The notes beneath the pieces are model-generated. The model was not told where the DNA came from. It saw only the letters and a list, made by a program, of their open reading frames with translations, and ran no database searches. A stretch of DNA of 8,366 nucleotides, taken from assembly GCA_019416775.1 (NCBI GenBank), contig DXWR01000292.1, forward strand, positions 1 through 8,366, in the 5' to 3' direction. This stretch comes from Oscillospiraceae bacterium. Lineage in GTDB: Bacteria > Bacillota > Clostridia > Oscillospirales > Ruminococcaceae. Shown here piece by piece: positions 1-5,191 of the stretch. How positions within the stretch are numbered: the first letter of the stretch is position 1; each line of letters opens with the position of its first letter. The translations under genes and the position numbers were made by a program.

Positions 1-22
1 TACATACTCCGGTCAAACTCAT
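1..22 (-). CDS. Possible start of a further operon gene (partial)
   Basis: On the minus strand an ATG at 22-20 overlaps the TGA stop of rbgA in an ATGA arrangement and stays open to the window edge, giving MSLTGVC. Four-base overlaps of this kind are common between coupled genes. In many Firmicutes the gene after rbgA is rnhB (ribonuclease HII), but seven codons are far too few to identify it and no strong Shine-Dalgarno precedes the ATG. The call rests on position only. Confidence 0.25.
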
Positions 23-951
23 GCAGGGTCATGGGCGGCTCCCTTCTGGGGAACTTCCAGGGTGATCCGGCCTAATTTGCCCCCTCGGAACTCATCCAGC
101 ACGGTGGCAGCGGCCCGCTGCAGGTCGATTTCCCCGCCGGGCAGCAGCATTCCCCGCTTTTTGCCGATGGCCAATAGCAGCCGGTAACCGTCCAGCGGCG
201 CCAGTTCTCCTTCTTCCAATTTATACCGGGCCGCCAGCAGCTTGGCGTAGCCGCCCTCCTTCAAAAAAGCCAGCAGCCGCATAACCAGCAGCTGGGTGTC
301 GATGATCTCGTCCTTCACCGCCCCGGTAAAGGCCAGCCGTTCTCCCACCAGGGGATCTTCAAACTTGGGCCACAGCACCCCGGGCATATCCAACAGCTCC
401 GCGTCCTTTCCCAAAGGCACCCACTGCTGAGCCCGGGTCACGCCGGGACGGTCCTCCACCTTGGCCCGCTTGCCCCCGGCCAGGCGGTTGATCAGGCTGG
501 ATTTCCCCACGTTGGGGATGCCCACCACCATCACCCGGATGGGCTGCCCCACCAGGCCCCGCTTTTTCCGCCGCTCCAACAGGTCCTTCAGCAGGGTGCG
601 GAGCATGGGCAGGATGCGATTGACGTTCTTGCCGGTTTTGCAGTCGCAGGCCAAGGTGGCGATGCCTTTGCTTTGATAGTAGGAAAGCCACTTGGCGGTG
701 ACCTCCGGGTCGGCGTAATCCGCTTTATTCAGCAGCAGCAGCCGGGGCTTGTTATTTAACCACTTGTGCAGCTCCGGGTTGCGGCTGGAAGCGGGGATTC
801 TGGCGTCTGCCAGTTCCACCACCACATCCACCTGCCGCAGATGCTGGGTAATCAGCCGCCGGGTCTTGGCCATGTGCCCCGGAAACCACTGGATAGAGGG
901 GGTGTCCAAGGGCCGCTGTTCCAGCTCCTCATAGATGTTTTGCTCTTCCAT
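19..951 (-). CDS. rbgA: RbgA/YlqF, ribosome biogenesis GTPase
   Basis: Circularly permuted GTPase that helps late assembly of the 50S subunit in Firmicutes. The G motifs appear in permuted order: G4 NKAD at residues 75-78, G1 GIPNVGKS at 144-151, the G2 threonine T172 in RPGVTR, and G3 DMPG at 188-191. The N-terminal signature WFPGHMAK lies at 22-29 and includes the histidine (H26) that corresponds to the catalytic His of B. subtilis RbgA. The C-terminal part (about 210-300) is the helical RNA-binding region of the family. At 310 aa it is longer than the roughly 280-aa B. subtilis protein, mainly because about 18 residues precede the signature. The start is supported by GGAGAAGG just upstream of the ATG at 951. 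It is the third gene of the rplS-lepB-rbgA set, 18 bases after lepB, so cotranscription is likely. Ribosomal protein, secretion protease and assembly factor in one unit is the usual Firmicute arrangement. Confidence 0.96.
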   Translation of the reverse strand: MEEQNIYEELEQRPLDTPSIQWFPGHMAKTRRLITQHLRQVDVVVELADARIPASSRNPELHKWLNNKPRLLLLNKADYADPEVTAKWLSYYQSKGIATLACDCKTGKNVNRILPMLRTLLKDLLERRKKRGLVGQPIRVMVVGIPNVGKSSLINRLAGGKRAKVEDRPGVTRAQQWVPLGKDAELLDMPGVLWPKFEDPLVGERLAFTGAVKDEIIDTQLLVMRLLAFLKEGGYAKLLAARYKLEEGELAPLDGYRLLLAIGKKRGMLLPGGEIDLQRAAATVLDEFRGGKLGRITLEVPQKGAAHDPA

Positions 952-969
952 ATCCTTCTCCTACCAAAT

Positions 970-1539
970 TTAATCCACGGCGCCGAACCGGTCCAAGGGC
1001 AGCAGCCGGAAAATCACTTCCCCAAACACATCGTTCAGGTCGATCATGCCGATTTCCGCGTACCGGCTGTCCAGGGAGTTGTTGCGGTTGTCCCCCATGA
1101 CGAAGATGTGCCCTTCCGGCACGGTGCAGGGGAAGTCAATCAGGCTGCCGGAGTGGGCGTTGGTGGGGGTGTTGACGTAATCTTCCTCCAATGCCACCCC
1201 GTCCACATACACCACGCCGGCGTCAAAGTCGATGTCCACCGTTTGTCCCGCCACCGCAATGCAGCGCTTGATCAGCGGTTCCTGTCCCTCGTCCCGGTTG
1301 ATCACCACAATGTCCCCCGGTTCTACATGATAAAAGAGGGACGAGGTCACCAGCCGGTCCCCATCCTGCAGGGTGGGCACCATGGAGGTGCCGTCCACCT
1401 GGACTTCCTGGAACAGGTAGGTCAACACCACAATGGCTAAAATCATACAGAACAGGGTGGTCTCCACCCAATCAAAAAACTCCTCTACCGCCCCGCTCCA
1501 TCTGTGCCGGGACTGTTTGGACGTTGCTCGTTGCGCCAT
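970..1539 (-). CDS. lepB: Signal peptidase I
   Basis: Membrane-bound serine protease that removes signal peptides from Sec-exported preproteins on the outer face of the cytoplasmic membrane. The 189-aa protein has a positively charged cytoplasmic N-terminus (about 1-20) and a single membrane segment (about 26-43). It carries all the family boxes: GTSMVPTL with nucleophile S52, LIKRCIAVAGQ with general base K91, and GDNRNNSLDSRY at 149-160. The single N-terminal anchor and small size match the Gram-positive P-type enzymes. The start at 1539 is supported by GAGGAG about 10 bases upstream. It follows rplS after 86 bases that contain an intrinsic terminator, so its expression probably depends on readthrough or a promoter I cannot identify; rbgA follows 18 bases downstream. 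Nothing is missing from the catalytic site. Confidence 0.96.
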   Translation of the reverse strand: MAQRATSKQSRHRWSGAVEEFFDWVETTLFCMILAIVVLTYLFQEVQVDGTSMVPTLQDGDRLVTSSLFYHVEPGDIVVINRDEGQEPLIKRCIAVAGQTVDIDFDAGVVYVDGVALEEDYVNTPTNAHSGSLIDFPCTVPEGHIFVMGDNRNNSLDSRYAEIGMIDLNDVFGEVIFRLLPLDRFGAVD

Positions 1540-1568
1540 GGCTCTCTACTCCTCGATACGGTGAAATG

Positions 1569-1608
1569 AAAAACAAAAAGGGGAACAGCAGATCACCTAC
1601 CGTCCCCC
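1569..1608 (-). terminator. Intrinsic terminator after rplS
   Basis: Read on the minus strand, GGGGGAC (1608-1602) pairs with GTTCCCC (1586-1580), a 7-bp stem with one G-U pair and a 15-nt loop. TTTTTGTTTTT follows at 1579-1569. It begins 17 bases after the rplS stop and ends before the lepB RBS. The long loop and the G-U pair suggest incomplete termination, which would make rplS more abundant than lepB and rbgA. Confidence 0.72.
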
Positions 1609-1625
1609 TCTGTTGCTTGGTCCGA

Positions 1626-1967
1626 TTACAGACGCTCTTTGACCTTAGCAGCCTTGCCCACACGGTCGCGCAGGTAGTACAGCTTGCTGCGGCGCACTTT
1701 ACCCATCCGGACAACCTCAACCTTTTCCACGTTGGGGCTGTGCAGGGGGAAGACACGCTCGATACCGCAGCCGTAAGCGACACGGCGCACGGTGAAGGTT
1801 TCCGCCACACCGCCGTGACGCTTGGCGATGACAGTGCCTTCAAAGATCTGAATCCGCTGCTTGTCGCCTTCCTTGATGCGGCAGTGCACTTTGACCTGGT
1901 CGCCCACTTCAAACTTGGGGGCTTCTGCCTTCAGGCTGCCGTTGCTGATGAGTTCCAACTGGTTCAT
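1626..1967 (-). CDS. rplS: 50S ribosomal protein L19
   Basis: Structural protein of the large subunit, located at the 30S-50S interface. The sequence from MNQLELIS to KAAKVKERL is 113 aa, the normal length for L19 (about 115). It shows the family blocks F-x-VGDQVKVHCRIKEGDKQR, FEGTVIAKR, ETFTVRR, GIERVFPLHSP and RRSKLYYLR. A longer reading frame starts further upstream, but the true start is the ATG at 1967: L19 proteins begin here, and GGAGGAAG sits about 9 bases upstream. The frame upstream of it is leader RNA. It is the first gene of a minus-strand operon with lepB and rbgA, driven by the strong promoter at 2102-2130 and followed by its own terminator. A trmD-rplS pairing is common elsewhere, but no trmD is present here. 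Confidence 0.97.
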   Translation of the reverse strand: MNQLELISNGSLKAEAPKFEVGDQVKVHCRIKEGDKQRIQIFEGTVIAKRHGGVAETFTVRRVAYGCGIERVFPLHSPNVEKVEVVRMGKVRRSKLYYLRDRVGKAAKVKERL

Positions 1968-2096
1968 ACAATACTTCCTCCAAAACTGTAGTTCAGACAT
2001 TCGTACTGCCCTTGGGCACAGAGGACTGTCCGCTTTCATGATCTCCATGAAACCCCATCCCTTTATCGGAATCACAAAGGGCGGCATTCCAATACT
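1968..2096 (-). promoter_or_regulatory. Structured 5' leader of rplS
   Basis: About 128 nt lie between the predicted start site (near 2095) and the rplS ATG, long for a plain 5' UTR. On the minus strand the leader can form three local hairpins in order. CCCTTT/AAAGGG pairs 2081-2076 with 2064-2059. A perfect 7-bp TTTCATG/CATGAAA pairs 2052-2046 with 2040-2034, with a 5-nt loop. A short TGCC/GGCA stem lies at 2018-2007. The SD GGAGGAAG lies just downstream. Leaders that bind L19 for autogenous control are known in Firmicutes, so this is a candidate of that class. I cannot match it to the published consensus by eye. Confidence 0.45.
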
Positions 2097-2101
2097 TGTA
2101 C

Positions 2102-2130
2102 ATCATACCACAGCGCATTGGAAAATGCAA
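2102..2130 (-). promoter_or_regulatory. Sigma-A promoter of the rplS operon
   Basis: On the minus strand -35 TTGCAT (2130-2125), a 17-bp spacer and -10 TATGAT (2107-2102), with TGG directly before the -10 giving an extended -10. A/T-rich runs at 2131-2152, immediately upstream of the -35, look like an UP element, as expected for a ribosomal protein gene. The start site should fall near 2095. It diverges from the corA promoter, whose -35 is about 105 bases away. Confidence 0.82.
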
Positions 2131-2234
2131 GAACTATTTTTTTGAAATTTTTCGTCAGATCCGCCTTGGAGTAAACCCCTGGTAAAGGGAATGCAAACAC
2201 GGTGCAAAACCCCCGGTTTTCCAAGGAAGAACGG

Positions 2235-2263
2235 TTGCAATTTGAAAATGGCTGTGCTATAAT
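2235..2263 (+). promoter_or_regulatory. Sigma-A promoter of corA leader
   Basis: -35 TTGCAA (2235-2240), 17-bp spacer, perfect -10 TATAAT (2258-2263), with TGC directly before the -10 making it an extended -10 site. The predicted start is near 2270. It is about 290 bases upstream of the corA ATG, so the transcript carries a long leader with the structures and the small ORF described separately. Confidence 0.85.
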
Positions 2264-2284
2264 GACTGCAAAAAGCAGTCATTA
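2260..2284 (+). promoter_or_regulatory. Perfect 10-bp inverted repeat over the -10/start site
   Basis: TAATGACTGC (2260-2269) and GCAGTCATTA (2275-2284) are perfect reverse complements separated by AAAAA. The left arm includes the last four bases of the -10, and the repeat covers the predicted start site. Its position suits a repressor operator acting on RNA polymerase binding. The alternative is an RNA hairpin, but transcription would begin inside the repeat and lose most of the left arm, so a DNA operator is the better reading. The regulator is unknown. Confidence 0.5.
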
Positions 2285-2285
2285 C

Positions 2286-2403
2286 GGTTCCCGCTTTGCC
2301 GCCCAAAATCAGGGGCGGCATTTCACCTGAAGGTGAAAACCAGCGGAACCCAACGGTTGCTTTAATGGTATAGGAAATCCGTAAATCGGTATTTTTCCGT
2401 TGG
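2286..2403 (+). ncRNA. Structured corA leader RNA, three-way junction
   Basis: The leader folds by simple complementarity into a closed three-way junction. P1 is GGTTCC+GCT (2286-2295, one C bulge) with AGC+GGAACC (2342-2350). P2 is TGCCGCCC (2297-2304) with GGGCGGCA (2313-2320), 8 bp. P3 is TTTCACC (2321-2327) with GGTGAAA (2332-2338), 7 bp, with a TGAA loop. Junction linkers are one base, none, and ACC. A further long-range stem CAACGG (2351-2356) with CCGTTG (2397-2402) follows directly and encloses a weak hairpin ending in TTTTT (2392-2396). I do not recognise it as the M-box, the yybP-ykoY Mn2+ element, TPP or a purine riboswitch. It could be a riboswitch aptamer or a 5' stabiliser of the corA mRNA. 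Confidence 0.55.
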
Positions 2404-2432
2404 CAAATTGACGGTAAAAGGAGGAAGCATCC

Positions 2433-2519
2433 ATGAGTCCCGACCCTTGCGGCCGAAGGTATTTTTCATCACTCCATGGGAAAGATGGGGCTGTGGCTGC
2501 TTTTGCCCATTTGCGGTAA
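2433..2519 (+). CDS. 28-aa leader peptide ORF upstream of corA (MSPDP...)
   Basis: A short ORF starts at ATG 2433 and ends at TAA 2517-2519, 37 bases before corA. Its RBS, AAAAGGAGG at 2416-2424 with 8-base spacing, is as good as any in the window, so it is probably translated. The peptide starts MSPDPCGRRY and continues with FSSLHGKDG and a small Ala-rich tail ending AHLR. It has no membrane segment and no known domain, so it looks like a cis-acting leader peptide. The Pro-Asp-Pro at residues 3-5 resembles the MEPDP start of MgtL, the E. coli leader peptide of the Mg2+ transporter gene mgtA, where such N-termini destabilise the translating ribosome at low Mg2+. Salmonella corA also has a leader ORF (corL). 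That this ORF senses Mg2+ is inference. Codons 16-18 carry the GGAAAG that can pair with the anti-SD arm of the corA hairpin. Confidence 0.65.
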   Translation: MSPDPCGRRYFSSLHGKDGAVAAFAHLR

Positions 2520-2527
2520 AGGCCGGC

Positions 2528-2550
2528 TTTCCTTTCCTGTGGAAAGGAGG
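2528..2550 (+). promoter_or_regulatory. Hairpin burying the corA Shine-Dalgarno
   Basis: TTTCCTTTCC (2528-2537) pairs with GGAAAGGAGG (2541-2550) around a TGT loop: eight Watson-Crick and two G-U pairs. The 3' arm contains the whole corA SD, AAAGGAGG (2543-2550), so corA should be poorly translated unless the hairpin is opened. The 5' arm has a competing partner, GGAAAG at 2479-2484 inside the leader ORF. That is the layout of a translational on/off switch. Confidence 0.65.
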
Positions 2551-2556
2551 CAGGTT

Positions 2557-3489
2557 ATGATTGATTTTTACTATTCTGAAAACGGCAGGGTCAAGCCCAT
2601 CGATCACTTCACCAGCGGCTGCTGGGTCAGCGTCATCGACCCCACCCCTGGGGAACTGGACTACCTTACCGACGAAATGGGCCTGGAAGAGGATTTCGTC
2701 AAGTCCGCCTTGGACGAAGAGGAAACCTCCCGGGTGGAAAAAGAAGACGACCAGACTTTGGTGATTGTGGACATCCCCTTAAAGACCAAAGACGACGACA
2801 AAGCCACCGTGGTGTACGAAACCATGCCTATGGGCATCATCACCACCGACAAGGCGCTGATCACCGTCTGCATCCGGGAAAACCCCTTGATCAACGAGCT
2901 CAGCTCCGGGTATCTGAAAAACACCGACACCCAGCTGAAAACCCGGTTTTTGCTCTCCATCCTGCTCCGGGCGGCGGCCCAGTATCTGTGGTATCTGAAG
3001 CAGATCGACAAATCCTCCTCGGACCTGCAGATCAACCTGAGCAAGAGCATGAAAAACAGCGAGCTGATCCAGCTGTTGGGGCTGCAAAAATCCTTGGTGT
3101 ACTTCTCCACCTCCCTAAAAGCCAACGAAATCACCCTGGAAAAGATCCTCCGGGGCCGTGTCATTAAGATGTATGAGGAGGACGAAGAGCTGCTGGAGGA
3201 CGTGATCATCGAAGTCAAGCAGGCCATCGAGATGAGCTCCATCTATTCCAACATTTTGACCGGCACCATGGAAGCCTTCGGCTCGGTGACCAGCAACAAC
3301 CTAAACAACGTGATGAAGCTTTTGACCTCCATCACCGTGCTGATGGCCATCCCCACTATGATCTATTCCTTTTACGGCATGAACGTGGAAGGGCTGCCGG
3401 GCACGGCCAGCATCTGGCTGCCGGTGGTATTGAGCATCGTGGCCACCGCCTTGGTGGCGCTGCTGCTGGCAAAATTTAAGATGTTTTGA
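2557..3489 (+). CDS. corA: CorA-family magnesium/divalent cation transporter
   Basis: Pentameric inner-membrane channel for Mg2+ and, in some members, Co2+ or Ni2+. The 310-aa protein has the usual plan: an acidic cytoplasmic alpha/beta domain (about 1-160), a long helical stalk (about 160-250), then two C-terminal membrane helices (about 252-271 and 287-306). The signature YGMN, the pore-entrance selectivity motif, is at 273-276 in MIYSFYGMNVEG. The C-terminus is short and basic (KFKMF), as in the family. I chose the ATG at 2557 because of AAAGGAGG six bases upstream. An in-frame ATG at 2476 would add 27 residues but lies inside the leader ORF and lacks an RBS. The gene is monocistronic, with its own promoter at 2235, a long leader and a strong terminator right after the stop. 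The leader features suggest Mg2+-responsive control. CorA paralogues are common, so the exact ion is uncertain. Confidence 0.93.
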   Translation: MIDFYYSENGRVKPIDHFTSGCWVSVIDPTPGELDYLTDEMGLEEDFVKSALDEEETSRVEKEDDQTLVIVDIPLKTKDDDKATVVYETMPMGIITTDKALITVCIRENPLINELSSGYLKNTDTQLKTRFLLSILLRAAAQYLWYLKQIDKSSSDLQINLSKSMKNSELIQLLGLQKSLVYFSTSLKANEITLEKILRGRVIKMYEEDEELLEDVIIEVKQAIEMSSIYSNILTGTMEAFGSVTSNNLNNVMKLLTSITVLMAIPTMIYSFYGMNVEGLPGTASIWLPVVLSIVATALVALLLAKFKMF

Positions 3490-3495
3490 CCTTCT

Positions 3496-3525
3496 CGGCT
3501 GCCCCGAACCGGGCAGCCGTTTTTT
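3496..3525 (+). terminator. Intrinsic terminator of corA
   Basis: CGGCTGCCC (3496-3504) and GGGCAGCCG (3511-3519) form a perfect 9-bp stem with a 6-nt loop, followed by TTTTTT at 3520-3525. It starts 6 bases after the corA stop and closes the corA unit. Confidence 0.93.
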
Positions 3526-3606
3526 ACATTTCTCTTCTTTTTATAAGGCGTTGGCCCAACCGGCCCAAGCCATCCAAAACAGAATTTTCAAAGAAAGGAC
3601 ATCCCT

Positions 3607-4248
3607 ATGCGTTACGAAGCCATCCTCTTTGATTTAGACGGCACCCTCACCGACTCCTACGAAGGCATCACCCGGTGCGTGGAATACGCCCTGTCCCAGT
3701 GCGGCATTTTAGTGGAGGACCGCAGCCGCCTGCGCTGCTTCATCGGCCCCAACCTCATCGACTCCTTCCAGCAGTTTTACGGCATGGATGAGCAGCAGGC
3801 CGCCTTTGCGGTGGAACAGTACCGGGAGCGGTATCGGGACACCGGCATCTACGAAAACGCCCTCTACCCCGGCATCCGGGAATGCCTGGAACATTTAAAG
3901 GAAGAGGGAATGCTGCTGGCCATTGCTTCCAGCAAACCGGCGGTGTTTGTCAAGCGGATTTTGGACTATTTCCAGGTAGCCCATTTATTTGACGTGGTGG
4001 TGGGCACCGAGCTGGAAGGCCGGATCCTGAATAAGCCGCAGCTCATCGCCCGGGCCAGAGACCTGTTGGGCTGCTCCGACTGCGTGATGGTGGGGGACCG
4101 GTCCATGGACGCGGTGGGTGCCCAGCAAAACCAGATGGACTTCATCGGGGTGACCTACGGCTTCGGGGGTTACGAAGAGCTCAGGGAATACCCCCATGTG
4201 TACCTGGCGGACGACGTGGAGGAGCTGGAGGAGTACCTGCTGTCATGA
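3607..4248 (+). CDS. HAD-family hydrolase, phosphoglycolate phosphatase-like
   Basis: Haloacid dehalogenase-superfamily phosphatase, 213 aa, soluble. Motif I is FDLDGTLTDS with nucleophile D9 and acid/base D11. A helical cap (about 17-80) places it in subfamily IA. Motif II is AIASSK with S108, motif III is K143 in LNKPQ, and motif IV is VMVGDRSMDA with D164 and D168. The catalytic set is complete. The sequence looks like the Gph/PpaX/YjjG group of phosphoglycolate, pyrophosphate and nucleotide phosphatases, but substrate cannot be read from these motifs. The ATG at 3607 has AAAGGA 7 bases upstream. No clear promoter is seen in the 80 bases after the corA terminator. The last codons overlap the next gene by ATGA, so the two are probably translationally coupled. 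Confidence 0.9.
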   Translation: MRYEAILFDLDGTLTDSYEGITRCVEYALSQCGILVEDRSRLRCFIGPNLIDSFQQFYGMDEQQAAFAVEQYRERYRDTGIYENALYPGIRECLEHLKEEGMLLAIASSKPAVFVKRILDYFQVAHLFDVVVGTELEGRILNKPQLIARARDLLGCSDCVMVGDRSMDAVGAQQNQMDFIGVTYGFGGYEELREYPHVYLADDVEELEEYLLS

Positions 4249-5003
4249 TCCTTCCGGTGGACCAGCAGCGGTTTGCGGCGGCCTGTGAATGGGCGGCCAA
4301 TCACCCCACCCCCGGCGTAGGGGGACTGGGGGAAAAAAGCACCCACCGGGCGCTGAAATACTATTTTCTCCCCCGGGAAAACTGCCACGAACAAAAGGTA
4401 GGAAGCTTTGTGGTGGACGGCTTGAGCGAAGAGGGGATTTTGGAGATTCAGTCCCGGAACCTCTACACCCTGCTGCCCAAGCTGCAAGCCTTTCTGGAAA
4501 AATACCCGGTGACGGTGGTGTACCCGGTGGTGGTGCAGGCCCAGATCCTTTGGCTGGACCCGGTCACCGGAGAAGCGGTGAGCTGGGGCAAACGCAGCCG
4601 GCGGTGCGGGGTCAACGGGGTACTGCCCCAGCTGTACGGGCTGCGGAAGCTGCTGACCCATCCCCACCTGCGGATTGCCGCCGTCACCCTCACCCAGCGG
4701 CAGCTTCGGAAGCTGGACGGACGGGGAAAAGAGAAAAAGATCCACGCCACCAAGCTGGACAACATTCCCTTGTCCGCCGGGGAAATCCTTTGGCTGGACA
4801 CCCGAAAAGACTACGCCCAGCTGCTCCCCGCCGCCCTGCCGGAGGAGTTTTCCGCCCAGACCCTGGCCAAGGCAATGAACATTTCCACAAAAGACGCCCC
4901 GGCTTTGACCGGCGTCTACCGGGCCTTGGGGCTGCTGGAAGGAGAAACCCGGGGAAACCGGCGCTGCTGGCGGCGCAAAACAGGCTCTCAAAATCAGCCA
5001 TAA
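4245..5003 (+). CDS. Conserved uncharacterised protein, PD-(D/E)XK-like with C-terminal winged helix
   Basis: A 252-aa protein I know only as a conserved hypothetical family of Clostridia. The N-terminal half reads like a PD-(D/E)XK nuclease core: a helix with E30 in GLGEKSTHRALK, a strand with D58 in VGSFVVDG, and the E67-x-Q69 pair in GILEIQSR, followed by a helix and the strand VTVVYPVVV. The middle (about 110-170) is rich in basic residues. The C-terminus (about 203-245, LAKAMNIS...GVYRALGLLEG) looks like a winged helix, ending in a very basic tail. The combination suggests DNA or RNA binding with possible cleavage; that is inference, and the EXQ variant may be inactive. Its start overlaps the HAD phosphatase stop by ATGA and has no SD of its own, so it probably relies on coupling. 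No clear terminator follows before the sigma-factor promoter. Confidence 0.8.
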   Translation: MILPVDQQRFAAACEWAANHPTPGVGGLGEKSTHRALKYYFLPRENCHEQKVGSFVVDGLSEEGILEIQSRNLYTLLPKLQAFLEKYPVTVVYPVVVQAQILWLDPVTGEAVSWGKRSRRCGVNGVLPQLYGLRKLLTHPHLRIAAVTLTQRQLRKLDGRGKEKKIHATKLDNIPLSAGEILWLDTRKDYAQLLPAALPEEFSAQTLAKAMNISTKDAPALTGVYRALGLLEGETRGNRRCWRRKTGSQNQP

Positions 5004-5131
5004 GCAAGCAAAAATAAGCAGATGTTCGTACAACTTGCATCAATTTCAATTAAGAAACTGTGCATTCTGCGCAAAAGAAAACTTAATTTTCGTTTGTTTA
5101 TCCAAAAAGAAAAAAGCAACGGCAAAAAGGA

Positions 5132-5160
5132 TTGACTTTCCAGCCGTTGTCCCGTATAAT
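5132..5160 (+). promoter_or_regulatory. Sigma-A promoter of the sigma-factor gene
   Basis: -35 TTGACT (5132-5137), 17-bp spacer and perfect -10 TATAAT (5155-5160), the closest match to the sigma-A consensus in the window. The predicted start is near 5167, leaving a short 5' UTR of about 25 nt. The 128 bases upstream (5004-5131) are AT-rich and hold nothing else I can name. Confidence 0.85.
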
Positions 5161-5191
5161 AGTTTTGTTGTTGATGGAAGCGAGGCAAGGT

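Noticed and set aside
766..1440. Long open frame on the plus strand across lepB and rbgA
   Set aside because: It is antisense to two clear genes, has His/Gln/Val-rich composition typical of a shadow frame, and has no RBS.
1968..2087. N-terminally extended L19 start
   Set aside because: The extra 40 codons fall in the leader. The MNQLELIS start has a good SD and gives the normal family length.
2321..2350. Possible TPP riboswitch: CACCTGA and CCAGCG segments
   Set aside because: The conserved CTGAGA and the GGATAATGCCAGCG context are missing, and the stems form a different three-way junction.
2476..2556. Extended corA start at 2476
   Set aside because: It has no SD, lies inside the leader ORF in another frame and would run through the SD hairpin. 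The 2557 start has a clear SD and gives a normal CorA N-terminus.
2264..2556. M-box (ykoK) Mg2+ riboswitch upstream of corA
   Set aside because: I could not find its conserved segments, and the visible stems do not fit its larger architecture.
3553..3568. Direct repeat GGCCCAA before the HAD gene
   Set aside because: Two 7-base copies in GC-rich sequence without promoter context; nothing supports a function.
4170..5033. 287-codon minus-strand open frame across the PD-(D/E)XK-like gene
   Set aside because: It is low-complexity Gln/Gly/Pro/Val sequence, antisense to a gene with recognisable conserved motifs.
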